Shown here: in pieces, positions 30,311 to 38,930 of the stretch
Numbering within the stretch: the stretch's first letter is position 1
Layout: each line of letters starts with the position of its first letter
NCBI GenBank assembly: GCA_963751955.1
Contig: CAVVWM010000002.1
Coordinates: forward strand, 558,001 to 622,000
Reading direction: 5' to 3'
Source: JABDIY01 sp963751955
GTDB taxonomy: Bacteria; Actinomycetota; Acidimicrobiia; Acidimicrobiales; SZUA-35
Length of the DNA: 64,000 nucleotides
Program-made: the position numbers and the translations under genes
Notes under the pieces: model-generated
What the model was told of the DNA's origin: nothing
Database searches by the model: none
The model's input: the letters and a program-made list of their open reading frames with translations, nothing else

Positions 30311-30624
30311 CGGATGAGCCGCTCACCCACGAAGTAGCCGCCGAGGGGAATGACGGCTGCGAAGAGAATCAGGACGGTTCGACGGAGGTCCCAGTCGTTC
30401 TCGCCCTTGGCTTCGAACGTGGCAGCAAAGTAGCCGAGGAAAACCATTCCGTGGATCGGTCCCAGCATCGGTGCAATATCTGGTCCATCGAAGAAGATCC
30501 GGCCGATGGCGCCCAGCACAAGGATCATGTAGGTCGACGCCTCGATCGGGGCGACAATTCGCAGCACCCTGGTCCAGGTCTTCGACCCCGAACCCGATCC
30601 CGAACCAACTGCGGTGGAAGTCAC
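30307..30624 (-). CDS. DUF3817 integral membrane protein
   Basis: A 105-residue protein with a Gly/Ser N-terminal tail and three hydrophobic segments: VLRIVAPIEASTYMILVLG, GPIHGMVFLGYFAATF and TVLILFAAVIPLGGYFVGE. The E-A-x-x-Y and GPIHG motifs are typical of DUF3817. Function unknown. It overlaps the DUF3445 gene by 4 bp. Confidence 0.82.
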   Translation of the reverse strand: MTSTAVGSGSGSGSKTWTRVLRIVAPIEASTYMILVLGAIGRIFFDGPDIAPMLGPIHGMVFLGYFAATFEAKGENDWDLRRTVLILFAAVIPLGGYFVGERLIR

Positions 30625-30788
30625 TCCGGCCTCATTCAGCTGAGCTTGCGAAGAAGGCGACTCTTGAGGTTGCCCTAGGGCGGGTAGATCTCAGCGGCAA
30701 CTGACCGGCACCTTCGGCGGTCTCGATAATGGCCATGAGTTGGAGGGTATTGGGATCCAGGACTCACCACCTCAACCGGCAGTGGACG

Positions 30789-31355
30789 CTACCGATTGAA
30801 GTTCTCCCAGTAACGGGACGGACGGGGGCCGGCCTGGTCGAGGTATTTCGATCCGAGCGCGCCAGAGCCGTAGGGATTATCGGCCTCGGTTGTCATTTGA
30901 ATGAAGCTGATCTGACCGATCTTCATCCCCGGATACAGCGTGATGGGCAAGCTGGCCACGTTGGAGAACTCGAGGGTTATCGTGCCGTTCCAACCGGCGT
31001 CCACGAATCCGGCGGTGGTATGGATAAGAAGGCCAAGTCGGCCCAGGCTGCTCTTGCCCTCGATACGGCCAACCAAATCGTTCGGTAGGCGAATACGTTC
31101 GGCGGTGGAGCCCAGAACGAACTCTCCAGGATGCAAAATGAATGGCTCTTTCTCGCTGGCCTCCATCTCGGTTGTGAGGTCGGTCAGGTCGGTTTTCACG
31201 TCAATGTGACTACGGGCGTGGTTGCGGAACACGATGAATCGGTGGTCGAGCCGCAAGTCGACCGAACTCGGCTGAATCGCCTGAAGGTCGTACGGCTCGA
31301 TTTCGATCCGACCGTTCTCGACCTCTTGTTTGATCGTCCGGTCCGAGAGAATCAC
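30789..31355 (-). CDS. dcd: dCTP deaminase, dUMP-forming
   Basis: A 188-residue trimeric enzyme that deaminates dCTP and, in the bifunctional class, also hydrolyses the product to dUMP for thymidylate synthesis. It starts MILSDRTIKQE and contains QPSSVDLRLDH, EFVLGSTAERI, GRIEGKSSLGRLGL, HTTAGFVDAGWNGTITLE and GSKYLDQAGPRPSRYW. The sequence is close in pattern to the Mycobacterium bifunctional enzyme. No overlap with neighbours; the gap to the next gene is about 50 bp. Confidence 0.95.
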   Translation of the reverse strand: MILSDRTIKQEVENGRIEIEPYDLQAIQPSSVDLRLDHRFIVFRNHARSHIDVKTDLTDLTTEMEASEKEPFILHPGEFVLGSTAERIRLPNDLVGRIEGKSSLGRLGLLIHTTAGFVDAGWNGTITLEFSNVASLPITLYPGMKIGQISFIQMTTEADNPYGSGALGSKYLDQAGPRPSRYWENFNR

Positions 31356-31405
31356 GGCCTCACGCTACCTGCCGATCTCCACGAGACAATGCTGCCCGAT
31401 GCCGC

Positions 31406-31732
31406 TCAATCTCGAGGGGTGATGGGTAGCTCATCAGGCGGCAGTGGCGTGTTCGACTTGATGTATTCAGCCAGCCGATCGACATCACAGGTCGGGCACA
31501 ACCGAATAAGGCGCATCGATTGGATCGACAACTGAGTGCCACGAGACTTCTCGAGAATCGACTGGAATGCCGCCCGTACATCGAGCGATCCACAGGTCGG
31601 GCATTTGGGTGTCAGATCGCGATCCCACACAAGCCCGCACTCCTCACAGGTGACTGTGATGATCTCACCATTGCGGCTGCCACGGAGGTTGTCCTCCTCC
31701 CCACAATTCGCGCAAACCGTGTCCACAGACAT
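31406..31732 (-). CDS. Small zinc-ribbon protein, function unknown
   Basis: A 108-residue protein from ATG 31732. Three CxxC pairs (CANC, CEEC, CPTC) and a fourth, CPTC, in LCPTCDVDRL allow two zinc ribbons. The pattern TVTCEECGLVWDRDLTPKCPTCGS resembles general zinc ribbons and rubredoxin-like folds. It precedes dcd on the same strand. No specific family recognised. Confidence 0.6.
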   Translation of the reverse strand: MSVDTVCANCGEEDNLRGSRNGEIITVTCEECGLVWDRDLTPKCPTCGSLDVRAAFQSILEKSRGTQLSIQSMRLIRLCPTCDVDRLAEYIKSNTPLPPDELPITPRD

Positions 31733-31837
31733 GGCGCAACGTTACCGGTGCATGTCCCAACCGGTAGAAGCTCCAATTAGGAAGAACTGTCGAGTTCGGC
31801 CCAGACCTGGAGGGATTGACACCAACGCAGCGCATCT

Positions 31838-33220
31838 GTGAATCACACTTGCGAGGTGATTCGTCCCCGTCATGCCCTGCTCAGCCTGGCCGCTCTTGGC
31901 CTTGGCGGCACGTTCGCAGCCCTGATCCCCGGCACCGCAGACACGCCCCCGCCCCCTCCCGCCGAACAGCTGGCGATGGTTGACGACTCTCACGCGACCG
32001 TTCCACCGGCACCGATGGTCCGGGTCGGCGGACACCTCAGCGACATGACCGTCAGCACCGACGGAGTTCTCACGCTGGTCGGTCTGACCGAACGAGATGG
32101 AACCGCTGCGGAACTGCCGGTGACCGTTTGGATCGACAACGAGCAGGCTGAGCCCGTGGCAACTGAGCCAGAGGCAACTTCGGCTGAAGAGTTGCCCGAC
32201 CCGAGTCCTTCAGATGAAGCGGCCCCAGCAGACGGGCCCGACCTCGAAACAGACACCACCGAGGCCGAGTCGTCTGCGGCACAGATCACCGCTCCAGCAG
32301 AGACCGCTCCATCAGTCGACCGAGAAGTACCGATCGTCGGTGCGTTCAAGGCGTCGGTGCAACTTCGGGAGGGTCCTCAGGAAGTCTGCGCCATCGCCAC
32401 AAACGACGCAGGTCCCGACGGGCTCCTCGGTTGTGAGCAGGTGATGTTCCGGGCCCAGTTGGTCGATGGTCGCATGATCATCGCGGACTACGGGAGTGGC
32501 GCCACTCCCCGGCTCGGTGTGGCCGGAGAAGGAACACCACAGGAAGCCGCAGCCCGGGTGGCGCAGCGGGCCAAGGAATGGGAAGACCTCACCGGGATTC
32601 CAACGATTCCGGCCTTCGACTACATCCAGACTGTTGCGCAGGCGTCCGCCGGCTCCGACGGAGACTATTCCGCCCACACTTCTCGAGAGGATCTCGATCA
32701 GTATCTGAAAGCCATTCGAGAGGTCGGCGGGCTCCTCATCCTCGACTTCCAACCCGGCGGTGGGCATTTCATGAAACAGGTGCAGCAATATGAGGACTAC
32801 CTGCGGCAACCCGATGTTGGATTGGCCCTCGACACCGAATGGCGCATGCCGTGGGGGGTCGCACCGGCCACGATCATCGGCTACGCCAACGCCAGCGAGA
32901 TCAACGAGGTGGGCGAGTACCTGGCCAACATCGTGGCGGAGGACAACCTGCCACAAAAGCCGTTCGTGATCCATCAGTTCACTCGCAGAATGGTTCGCAA
33001 CCGCGAGGCGATCCCGGTTCGGCCCGAGCTGGCCACGATCTTCCACATCGACGGTCACGGAGGTAAGACGTTGAAGAGGGGCGTGTACAAGAGCCTGCTA
33101 CCGGACGAAAAGCACTACACCGGTTTCAAGCTGTTCTTCGATGAGGACACCGGCCTGATGACACCGCTCGAGGTACGGGACGACCTCGCCCGCATACCAG
33201 CGATGGTCAGCTACCAGTAG
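31838..33220 (+). CDS. Secreted hypothetical protein with C-terminal TIM-barrel-like region
   Basis: A 460-residue protein with GTG start at 31838. Residues 10-30 are a signal-like helix (LLSLAALGLGGTFAALIPG). A Pro-rich stretch and an acidic Glu/Ala/Thr-rich linker (about 100-165) follow. The C-terminal half (about 240-455) contains FDYIQTVAQ, LDFQPGGG, VGLALDTEWRMP and IFHIDGHGG, which suggest an (alpha/beta) barrel with acidic residues at strand ends, as in some glycoside-hydrolase-like proteins. No catalytic assignment is possible. Similar proteins are seen in other actinobacteria. Confidence 0.6.
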   Translation: MNHTCEVIRPRHALLSLAALGLGGTFAALIPGTADTPPPPPAEQLAMVDDSHATVPPAPMVRVGGHLSDMTVSTDGVLTLVGLTERDGTAAELPVTVWIDNEQAEPVATEPEATSAEELPDPSPSDEAAPADGPDLETDTTEAESSAAQITAPAETAPSVDREVPIVGAFKASVQLREGPQEVCAIATNDAGPDGLLGCEQVMFRAQLVDGRMIIADYGSGATPRLGVAGEGTPQEAAARVAQRAKEWEDLTGIPTIPAFDYIQTVAQASAGSDGDYSAHTSREDLDQYLKAIREVGGLLILDFQPGGGHFMKQVQQYEDYLRQPDVGLALDTEWRMPWGVAPATIIGYANASEINEVGEYLANIVAEDNLPQKPFVIHQFTRRMVRNREAIPVRPELATIFHIDGHGGKTLKRGVYKSLLPDEKHYTGFKLFFDEDTGLMTPLEVRDDLARIPAMVSYQ

Positions 33221-33265
33221 TCACTCGGCGAGCCCAGGCTGAAGCGGTGCGGGCAAGCGACTCAG

Positions 33266-34351
33266 CTAGGCGAACTGGGGAAGCGCTGCTGCCACCGTGG
33301 GTTCTACGATCTTGCCGGCCTGCACGGTGAGCCCGGCTCGCAGTCCTTCGTTGGCCAGAGCTGTTTCGACGCCGTTGGCCAGCATCATCACATAACGAAG
33401 AGTGGCATTGTTCAGCGCGATCGTGCTCGTGCGGGGCACCGCACCGGGCATGTTCGCGACGCAATAGTGAACGACGCCGTCGACCACATAGGTGGGATCG
33501 GCATGAGTGGTGGGTCGCGACGTCTCGGCACAGCCGCCTTGGTCGATGGCCACATCGACTATGACCGATCCCGGGCGCATTGACGCAACCATCTCCCTGG
33601 TGATCAGGTGCGGCGCCCGGGCGTTGCGAACGAGCACTGCACCGATCACAAGGTCGCTTTCGGCAACATGCTTCTCGATCGCCGCTGTAGTGCTGTAGAC
33701 GGTCTGGATGGTGGCCCCGTAACGATCCGACAGAGCCTCCAGCACCGCTGGATCCCGGTCGAGAACCACAACTTGTGCACCGAGGCCGACCGCCATCTCT
33801 ATGGCGTTCCGTCCCACAAATCCGCCGCCGACGATCGTGACCTTGCCGGCTTCCACGCCGGGGACACCTCCCAGGAGGACGCCGGAACCACCGGCGATCT
33901 TCTCGAGTGTCCGGGCACCAGCCTGGACCGCCAGACGGCCTGCCACCTGACTCATCGGAGCGAGCAGGGCCAGGTCACCGCGAGGGCCCACAACCGATTC
34001 GTAGGCAATACATGTCGCACCCGATGCGACGAGATCGGCGGCCTGGTCCGGATCGGGAGCCAAGTGCAAGTAGGTGAAAAGTATGTGGTCCGGCCCGAGG
34101 CGGGCTCGCTCGATCGCTTGGGGCTCTTTCACCTTCACGATGAGCTCAGCGCCCGAGAACACCGCGGCAGCATCGCTAACGATCGCTGCCCCGGCCGCTA
34201 CGTACTCCTCATCGGTGAAACCCGAGCCCTCACCTGCGCCGGTCTGAATGATGACCTGGTGGCCGGCACCACTCAGTTCAACCACGCTGTTTGGCGTGAG
34301 TCCAACGCGGTTTTCGTTGGCTTTGATCTCGGTGGGTACACCTACGCGCAT
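33266..34351 (-). CDS. ald: Alanine dehydrogenase
   Basis: NAD-dependent interconversion of L-alanine with pyruvate and ammonium, 361 residues. ATG 34351 gives MRVGVPTEIKANENRVGLTP, the usual start; the open frame continues upstream without support. Lys and His of the active site are in IVKVKEPQ and TYLHLAPD. The nucleotide-binding site is VTIVGGGFVGRNAIEMAVGLGA. The conserved VDVAIDQGGC and NMPGAVPRTST are present. An Lrp/AsnC gene is divergent, the typical regulator for ald. Confidence 0.95.
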   Translation of the reverse strand: MRVGVPTEIKANENRVGLTPNSVVELSGAGHQVIIQTGAGEGSGFTDEEYVAAGAAIVSDAAAVFSGAELIVKVKEPQAIERARLGPDHILFTYLHLAPDPDQAADLVASGATCIAYESVVGPRGDLALLAPMSQVAGRLAVQAGARTLEKIAGGSGVLLGGVPGVEAGKVTIVGGGFVGRNAIEMAVGLGAQVVVLDRDPAVLEALSDRYGATIQTVYSTTAAIEKHVAESDLVIGAVLVRNARAPHLITREMVASMRPGSVIVDVAIDQGGCAETSRPTTHADPTYVVDGVVHYCVANMPGAVPRTSTIALNNATLRYVMMLANGVETALANEGLRAGLTVQAGKIVEPTVAAALPQFA

Positions 34352-34446
34352 TGGAGCCTCCTCGAATAGGTCGGGGTGTGTGACCGAAGTTACGCCAATC
34401 CGGGCGCCAACAGTCAGGCGAGTTAGAGCATCTATCCTGCTAGAGG

Positions 34447-34492
34447 CGCACGATTCTTGCACGATATCGATGATTAGGGCACAATTCGTGCG
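34447..34492. promoter_or_regulatory. Candidate Lrp/AsnC operator between ald and its divergent regulator
   Basis: Inverted arms CGCACGATT (34447-34455) and AATTCGTGCG (34483-34492) flank an AT-richer centre containing GATATCGAT. A second TTGCACGA half-site lies inside. The right arm overlaps the GTG start of the Lrp gene, so bound protein would block its own expression. Symmetry is seen; binding is inferred from the divergent ald-lrp arrangement. Confidence 0.5.
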
Positions 34493-34953
34493 TGACAATC
34501 CTTGATGGCATTGATCGATTGATTCTGACTGAACTCCAAACGAATGGTCGGAGGCCGACCTCAGACATAGCCGACAGGGTTGGACTCTCGCCATCGGCAT
34601 GCCACCGCCGTATCAAGGCTCTCGAATCCGCCGGCGTGATCGATGGATATGTTGCGGTGCTGAATCCCGAGTTGATCGGTCGTTCACTCGACGTCTTCGT
34701 CGAGATATCTCTTACAAGCCAATCGGTCGACAACATTTCCGCATTCGAAAAGGCGGTACTCACGTGCCCCGAAGTGATGTCGTGCCATCTCATGGCCGGC
34801 GATGCCGACTACCTCGTACACCTTGCCGTGGCTGACCCCAGAGACTTTGAACGAATTCATACCGAACATCTCTCCCGACTCCCCAGCGTCACCCGACTCA
34901 AGTCGAACTTCGCCATCAGAACCGTCATGGAGAAGACTGAATACGATCTGTAG
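34492..34953 (+). CDS. Lrp/AsnC-family transcriptional regulator
   Basis: A 153-residue regulator with GTG start. The HTH covers residues 5-60 (IDRLILTELQTNGRRPTSD, GLSPSACHRRIKALESAGVI), followed by the RAM ligand-binding domain (VFVEISL, CHLMAGDADYLVHLAV). Divergent from ald, it probably activates or represses ald in response to alanine, as AldR does in mycobacteria. The start codon lies within the candidate operator, leaving little or no 5' leader. Confidence 0.92.
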   Translation: MTILDGIDRLILTELQTNGRRPTSDIADRVGLSPSACHRRIKALESAGVIDGYVAVLNPELIGRSLDVFVEISLTSQSVDNISAFEKAVLTCPEVMSCHLMAGDADYLVHLAVADPRDFERIHTEHLSRLPSVTRLKSNFAIRTVMEKTEYDL

Positions 34954-35119
34954 ATCCCTCTGGGGGCCTCTTGCCTCGCCTTCGGCCCAGAACACGGAGT
35001 GCCTGCTCGTATCTCACACGCCGCTCCTCCGAGCAGCATGTCTCCAAAAGAGCTGTGGTCCGAGACCTCTGGCAACTCGGCCTCAGGTGCCCCTGAACAA
35101 GGTGAGCTAGCGTCGCGGT

Positions 35120-36202
35120 GTGGACTTGCCCGTGATGCCTCCAGTGAAACCGATGCTGGCCAAGGCGATCGCCGGGCTGCCTGAGGAGTCCAAATACGGC
35201 GACATGGTCTTTGAACCAAAATGGGATGGGTTCCGATGCATCGTGTTCCGAGAGGGCGACGAAATCGAACTGGGATCGCGCAACGAACGCCCGCTCACCC
35301 GCTACTTCCCTGAGATCCTCGAACCCCTCAAGAGTCAGCTACCCGATCGTTGCGTTGTCGACGGTGAACTGATCATTGTCCGAAATAACGAACTCGACTT
35401 CAGCGCCCTTCAACTCCGACTACACCCCGCCGAGACCAGGGTGAACAAGCTGGCGGCGGAGATCCCCTCATCCTTCGTAGCGTTTGATCTGCTCGCCCTG
35501 GGCGACGACGACCTCCGTTCCCGCCCCTACAGCGAACGTCGGGAGTTGCTGGAGAACTCGCTGGGTTCAGCGACCGCTCCCGTGTACCTGACCCCCATCA
35601 CAACCGATCGAACCAAGGCCCAGCGATGGTTCGAAGAATTCGAAGGGGCCGGGCTCGATGGCCTGATCGCCAAAGCGGTTGATGACCCCTACGTCGAGAA
35701 CAAACGAACCCAGTTGAAGGTGAAGCACATTCGCAGCGCCGATGCCGTCGTCGCCGGCTACCGCATTCACAAAGACGGCAAAGGTATCGGCTCATTACTG
35801 CTTGGTTTGTACGACAACGAGGGCAACCTGCATCACGTTGGCGTCGCTGCCAGTTTCACTGCGAAGCGTCGGACCGAGCTCCTCGATGAGCTGGAACCGT
35901 TGCTTGATGGTGCAATGGAGAACCATCCTTGGCGCGACTGGGCCCAGGCATATGCCCACCAAGGCACGCAGATGCCCGGAGCGCCGCATCGTTGGAATGC
36001 CCAGCGCGACGGCAGCTGGGTGCCACTGCGAATCGAGCGAGTCGTGGAAGTGAAATACGGCTCGACGTTGGGCGGGCGATTCCGAGAGGTGACCAAAGTG
36101 CTCCGCTGGCGACCCGACAAGCAACCTCTCGAATGCAATTTCGATCAGTTGCAGGAACCGATCCCCGTGGGAGTGGACACAGTCTTGGAAGCCCAGGGTT
36201 AG
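35120..36202 (+). CDS. ligC: ATP-dependent DNA ligase, LigC type
   Basis: A 360-residue stand-alone ligase. The nucleotidyl-transfer lysine is in FEPKWDGFRC (KxDG, motif I). Other motifs are GELIIV (motif IV-like region with Glu), GLDGLIAKAV and QLKVKHIRSADAVV (motif V). The OB-fold ends with VVEVKYG-type residues. It matches Mycobacterium LigC by length and by lying next to a PrimC-type polymerase gene, which begins 2 nt after the stop. The pair probably serves gap filling and ligation in base excision or end joining. No Ku gene is in the window. Confidence 0.9.
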   Translation: MDLPVMPPVKPMLAKAIAGLPEESKYGDMVFEPKWDGFRCIVFREGDEIELGSRNERPLTRYFPEILEPLKSQLPDRCVVDGELIIVRNNELDFSALQLRLHPAETRVNKLAAEIPSSFVAFDLLALGDDDLRSRPYSERRELLENSLGSATAPVYLTPITTDRTKAQRWFEEFEGAGLDGLIAKAVDDPYVENKRTQLKVKHIRSADAVVAGYRIHKDGKGIGSLLLGLYDNEGNLHHVGVAASFTAKRRTELLDELEPLLDGAMENHPWRDWAQAYAHQGTQMPGAPHRWNAQRDGSWVPLRIERVVEVKYGSTLGGRFREVTKVLRWRPDKQPLECNFDQLQEPIPVGVDTVLEAQG

Positions 36203-36204
36203 CT

Positions 36205-37260
36205 GTGCCACCCTCGGAGAAGATCACTCTCGCACTGGCAGGCCGCGAGGTCTCGATCTCGAATCCTGACAAGATCTTCTTCAGCAAACGGGGCGAAACC
36301 AAGCTCGATCTGATCGAGTACTACCGGGCGATCGAAGAACCGCTGATGAAGGCAATCGGAGGCCGACCGATCCTCATGCAGCGCTTCCCCGACGGTGCCA
36401 GCGGTAAGTCGTTCTTCCAAAAACGTGTGCCGAAGGGGGCGCCCGACTGGTTGGAGACAACGGTCGTGGCCACGCCGAACGGCACCACCTCGAATGCGAT
36501 GGTGGCAGCCGACATTGCGCACGTGGCGTGGGCGGTGAACATGGGCTGTCTGGGCTTTCACGGATGGCCGCACACCGCAGCCGAGCCGCAGTTCACCGAC
36601 GAGTTGCGGGTAGATCTAGACCCGTCCAAGGGAGTCAAGCTCGATGACATCAAGACCGTCGCATTCCAGGTTCGCGATGCCCTCGACGAGGTAGGCATCG
36701 CCGTGTTCCCCAAGACCAGCGGCAGCCGAGGCCTACACCTGTTCGCTCACCTCGCCCCGGGCTGGGACAGCTATGCGGTACGAGCCGCTGCAGTCGCACT
36801 CGCTCGCGAGCTGGAACGCCGCTTTCCCGACACGATCACCGCCAAGTGGTGGAAGGAGGAGCGTGGAGAGCGGGTGTTCATCGACTTCAATCAGAACGCG
36901 CCCCACAAGACAGTGTTTGCGACCTGGTCGGCGAGAGCGCGGGTCGGTGGACAGGTGAGTTGTCCGCTCCGGTGGGACGAGGTTGCAGATGTCGATCCCG
37001 ACGATCTCACCATCGCAACCGTGCCGGCCAAGGTTGCCGCCGAGGGCAACCCGTGGGCTGAAATGTATGAGGCTCCTCAAGACATCACGCCGCTTCTGAA
37101 ATGGTACGAACGCGATCTTGCCGCTGGACTCCAGGACGCCCCGTGGCCACCCGTCTATCCCAAGATGCCGAACGAACCGTCCCGGGTGAACCCCAGCCGA
37201 GCCAAGTCTCAGCGGGAGGGGAGCCCTCCGGTCACATCGAGAACTGCACCTGTCGAGTAG
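36205..37260 (+). CDS. LigD-polymerase-like primase-polymerase (PrimC type)
   Basis: A 351-residue archaeo-eukaryotic-primase-fold polymerase starting at GTG 36205 after the ligase stop. It contains SNPDKIFF, GKSFFQKRVPKGAP, VDLDPSKGVKLDD (metal-binding DxD), TSGSRGLHLFAHL (His site) and IDFNQNAPHKTVFATWSAR. It lacks ligase and nuclease domains. Related proteins (LigD POL, PrimC) add ribonucleotides or deoxynucleotides to short gaps. The 3' 52 bp overlap the convergent SDR gene. Confidence 0.9.
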   Translation: MPPSEKITLALAGREVSISNPDKIFFSKRGETKLDLIEYYRAIEEPLMKAIGGRPILMQRFPDGASGKSFFQKRVPKGAPDWLETTVVATPNGTTSNAMVAADIAHVAWAVNMGCLGFHGWPHTAAEPQFTDELRVDLDPSKGVKLDDIKTVAFQVRDALDEVGIAVFPKTSGSRGLHLFAHLAPGWDSYAVRAAAVALARELERRFPDTITAKWWKEERGERVFIDFNQNAPHKTVFATWSARARVGGQVSCPLRWDEVADVDPDDLTIATVPAKVAAEGNPWAEMYEAPQDITPLLKWYERDLAAGLQDAPWPPVYPKMPNEPSRVNPSRAKSQREGSPPVTSRTAPVE

Positions 37261-37979
37261 CTGCTGATCGGCGAGAGCAGCCAACAGATCCCGGCCGCAA
37301 CTTCGGTTGCGGTGGCGGCGCGTTGCAGCGGAATCGAACGGCGTCGAGCCTCGGCGAGCAACCATTCCGAGTACTGCTGAGCAGAACCCGAATTCTCGTG
37401 TCTCTCGACTTGGCGTGGCGTGTCGGTCAGACCGACTCCTACCGCATTCACTCGGACCTCCGGTGCCAGCTCGAGGGCGAGGGACCGGATCGCGTTGTCC
37501 AGCGCGGCCCGACCTGCACTGATCGCTCCCATCGACACAGAGGGGCTGGCAGCGGTCGGGGCGGTGATCCCGACCACGCACCCTCTCGTTGCTTGCAGCG
37601 CTGTGACAGCCGGACGAACAACGTTCAGGAGTCCTAGCAGCTTGTCCGACACCTCGGCGACGACGTCAGCCGGATCAAGTTCCAACAACGTACCGTGCCA
37701 GCCCCAACCGGCTACTGCCGCAACTCCGTCCAATCGCCCGCCATGCTGCTCCGCAGCCGCTACCAAGCCCGCCGCTGCATCGATTTCGCAGACATCGGCA
37801 ACAACAGCGAGGACCTCAGAAGAGTTGAGTTTGGCTTCAGCTGCGGCAAGCCGGTCGGGGTTTCGACCACAGATTGTCACCCGCGCGCCCTCTTCGATAA
37901 GGAGCCTGGCGGTCACAAGTCCGATGCCCGATGAGCCCCCCGTTACCAGAATGCTGCGGCCACGAAACCCTAGTTCCAT
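37209..37979 (-). CDS. SDR-family protein lacking the usual catalytic Tyr-Lys
   Basis: A 256-residue Rossmann protein with the NAD(P) motif TGGSSGIG near residue 14 and GRNPDRLAAAE. The catalytic region reads MGAISAGRAALDNAI where classical SDRs have YxxxK: Ile replaces Tyr and Arg replaces Lys. The usual NNAG is replaced by VAGWGW. It therefore may not be a standard dehydrogenase. It overlaps the convergent primase gene by 52 bp. Confidence 0.8.
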   Translation of the reverse strand: MELGFRGRSILVTGGSSGIGLVTARLLIEEGARVTICGRNPDRLAAAEAKLNSSEVLAVVADVCEIDAAAGLVAAAEQHGGRLDGVAAVAGWGWHGTLLELDPADVVAEVSDKLLGLLNVVRPAVTALQATRGCVVGITAPTAASPSVSMGAISAGRAALDNAIRSLALELAPEVRVNAVGVGLTDTPRQVERHENSGSAQQYSEWLLAEARRRSIPLQRAATATEVAAGICWLLSPISSYSTGAVLDVTGGLPSR

Positions 37980-38018
37980 GAAGACCAGTATTGGCCTTCA
38001 GAACCCGTCTTGCTGTGA

Positions 38019-38300
38019 CTACGAGACGGTGACCGCCGGATAGAAGGCAACGTAGTTGGTGATGTGAGTGGCCTTTTCAAACGGCGATTCGTACTGCCAG
38101 GCCACATTCTCCTTGGACTCCCCGTCGGCGGAAACGGTGTAGTAGCTGGCATCGCCCTTCCATGGACAATGCGTGGTGTGGTCGGTCTTGGAGAAGTGAT
38201 CCCATTTCACGCTGTCGGCGGGAAAGTAGTGGTTCCCTTCCACAATTTCTGTTGCGTTCGATTCTGCAAGGACGACGCCATTGAACGTTGCGGTAGTCAT
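38019..38300 (-). CDS. DUF427 domain protein
   Basis: A 93-residue protein from ATG 38300. The family pattern is clear: GVVLAESNATEIVEGNHYFP, VKWDHFSKTDHTTHCPWKGDASYY, AWQYESPFEKATHITNYVAFYP. DUF427 proteins form a compact beta-rich fold of unknown function. It is preceded by a cluster of imperfect repeats (38341-38448). Confidence 0.9.
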   Translation of the reverse strand: MTTATFNGVVLAESNATEIVEGNHYFPADSVKWDHFSKTDHTTHCPWKGDASYYTVSADGESKENVAWQYESPFEKATHITNYVAFYPAVTVS

Positions 38301-38340
38301 GACCGCCACAACCCCTCGTCCACGCCGATTGTTCCTGGCC

Positions 38341-38448
38341 GAAATTCCGTTCGTACACCACATCCCGCGCAAATCCCGTTCCGAGGCCACACGTGATGTG
38401 CTGCTCGCACGGAATTTGGGGTTGATGTGTGCTCGGAACGGAATTTGC
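38341..38448. repeat. Four imperfect copies of a ~25-bp motif, two direct and two inverted
   Basis: Copies at 38341-38364 and 38369-38398 read forward (AAATTCCGTTC...CACATC-like). Copies at 38395-38419 and 38424-38448 are the same motif on the other strand (GATGTG...GGAATTTG). The best-matching outer pair could form a long stem. The last copy touches the GNAT stop codon. It could be a transcription terminator or attenuator between the two genes, a binding-site array, or a small mobile repeat. Confidence 0.65.
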
Positions 38449-38930
38449 TACAGCGGCAACTCCATCATGGCTACTTCTTCGTCTGTGCCGTAGGGCCGCT
38501 CTCGGCCCACATCGACAAACCCGAATTGTTCGTGGAATCGAAGGCTGCGAGGGTTGGGCGGAATCGTGTTCACCTCAGCGCACATCATCGAAATACCCTT
38601 GCGGCGACCCACGGCCGCCACTCGTTCATACAGTTCGACACCGAAACCTTTGCCTCTGATCGACGGTGAGAGCATGATCCTGTCTACGTAGACGAATCGC
38701 GGGTGGCGTTCGGAGAACCAGCGGTAGTTGGGCGAGGCGTAGGAGGTGCCCTCGGTGAGTGCAACGAGTGCTCCCTCGATCGCCCCGTCCACTTCTACGA
38801 CCTCGAAGAGCGCTGCCTCGGCATCAAGAAGGGTGAGCTTGGCCATATCCATCGGCCCGACATCGGGAAGGTTCGCCTCGTTCAACGCCATGACAACTTC
38901 GGCATCCTCAGGTCGGTAGGAACGAATCAT
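38448..38930 (-). CDS. GNAT-family N-acetyltransferase
   Basis: A 160-residue acetyltransferase. The acetyl-CoA site is LSPSIRGKGFGVELYERV (R/Q-x-x-G-x-G/A form). The N-terminus MIRSYRPEDAEVVMALNEANLP and the C-terminal NPRSLRFHEQFGFVDVGRE are typical. Substrate unknown. Its ATG overlaps the stop of the exonuclease gene by 4 bp, so the two are co-transcribed. Confidence 0.88.
   Translation of the reverse strand: MIRSYRPEDAEVVMALNEANLPDVGPMDMAKLTLLDAEAALFEVVEVDGAIEGALVALTEGTSYASPNYRWFSERHPRFVYVDRIMLSPSIRGKGFGVELYERVAAVGRRKGISMMCAEVNTIPPNPRSLRFHEQFGFVDVGRERPYGTDEEVAMMELPL

Noticed and set aside
30729..31088. 119-residue plus-strand open frame
   Set aside because: Antisense to dcd with no coding support.
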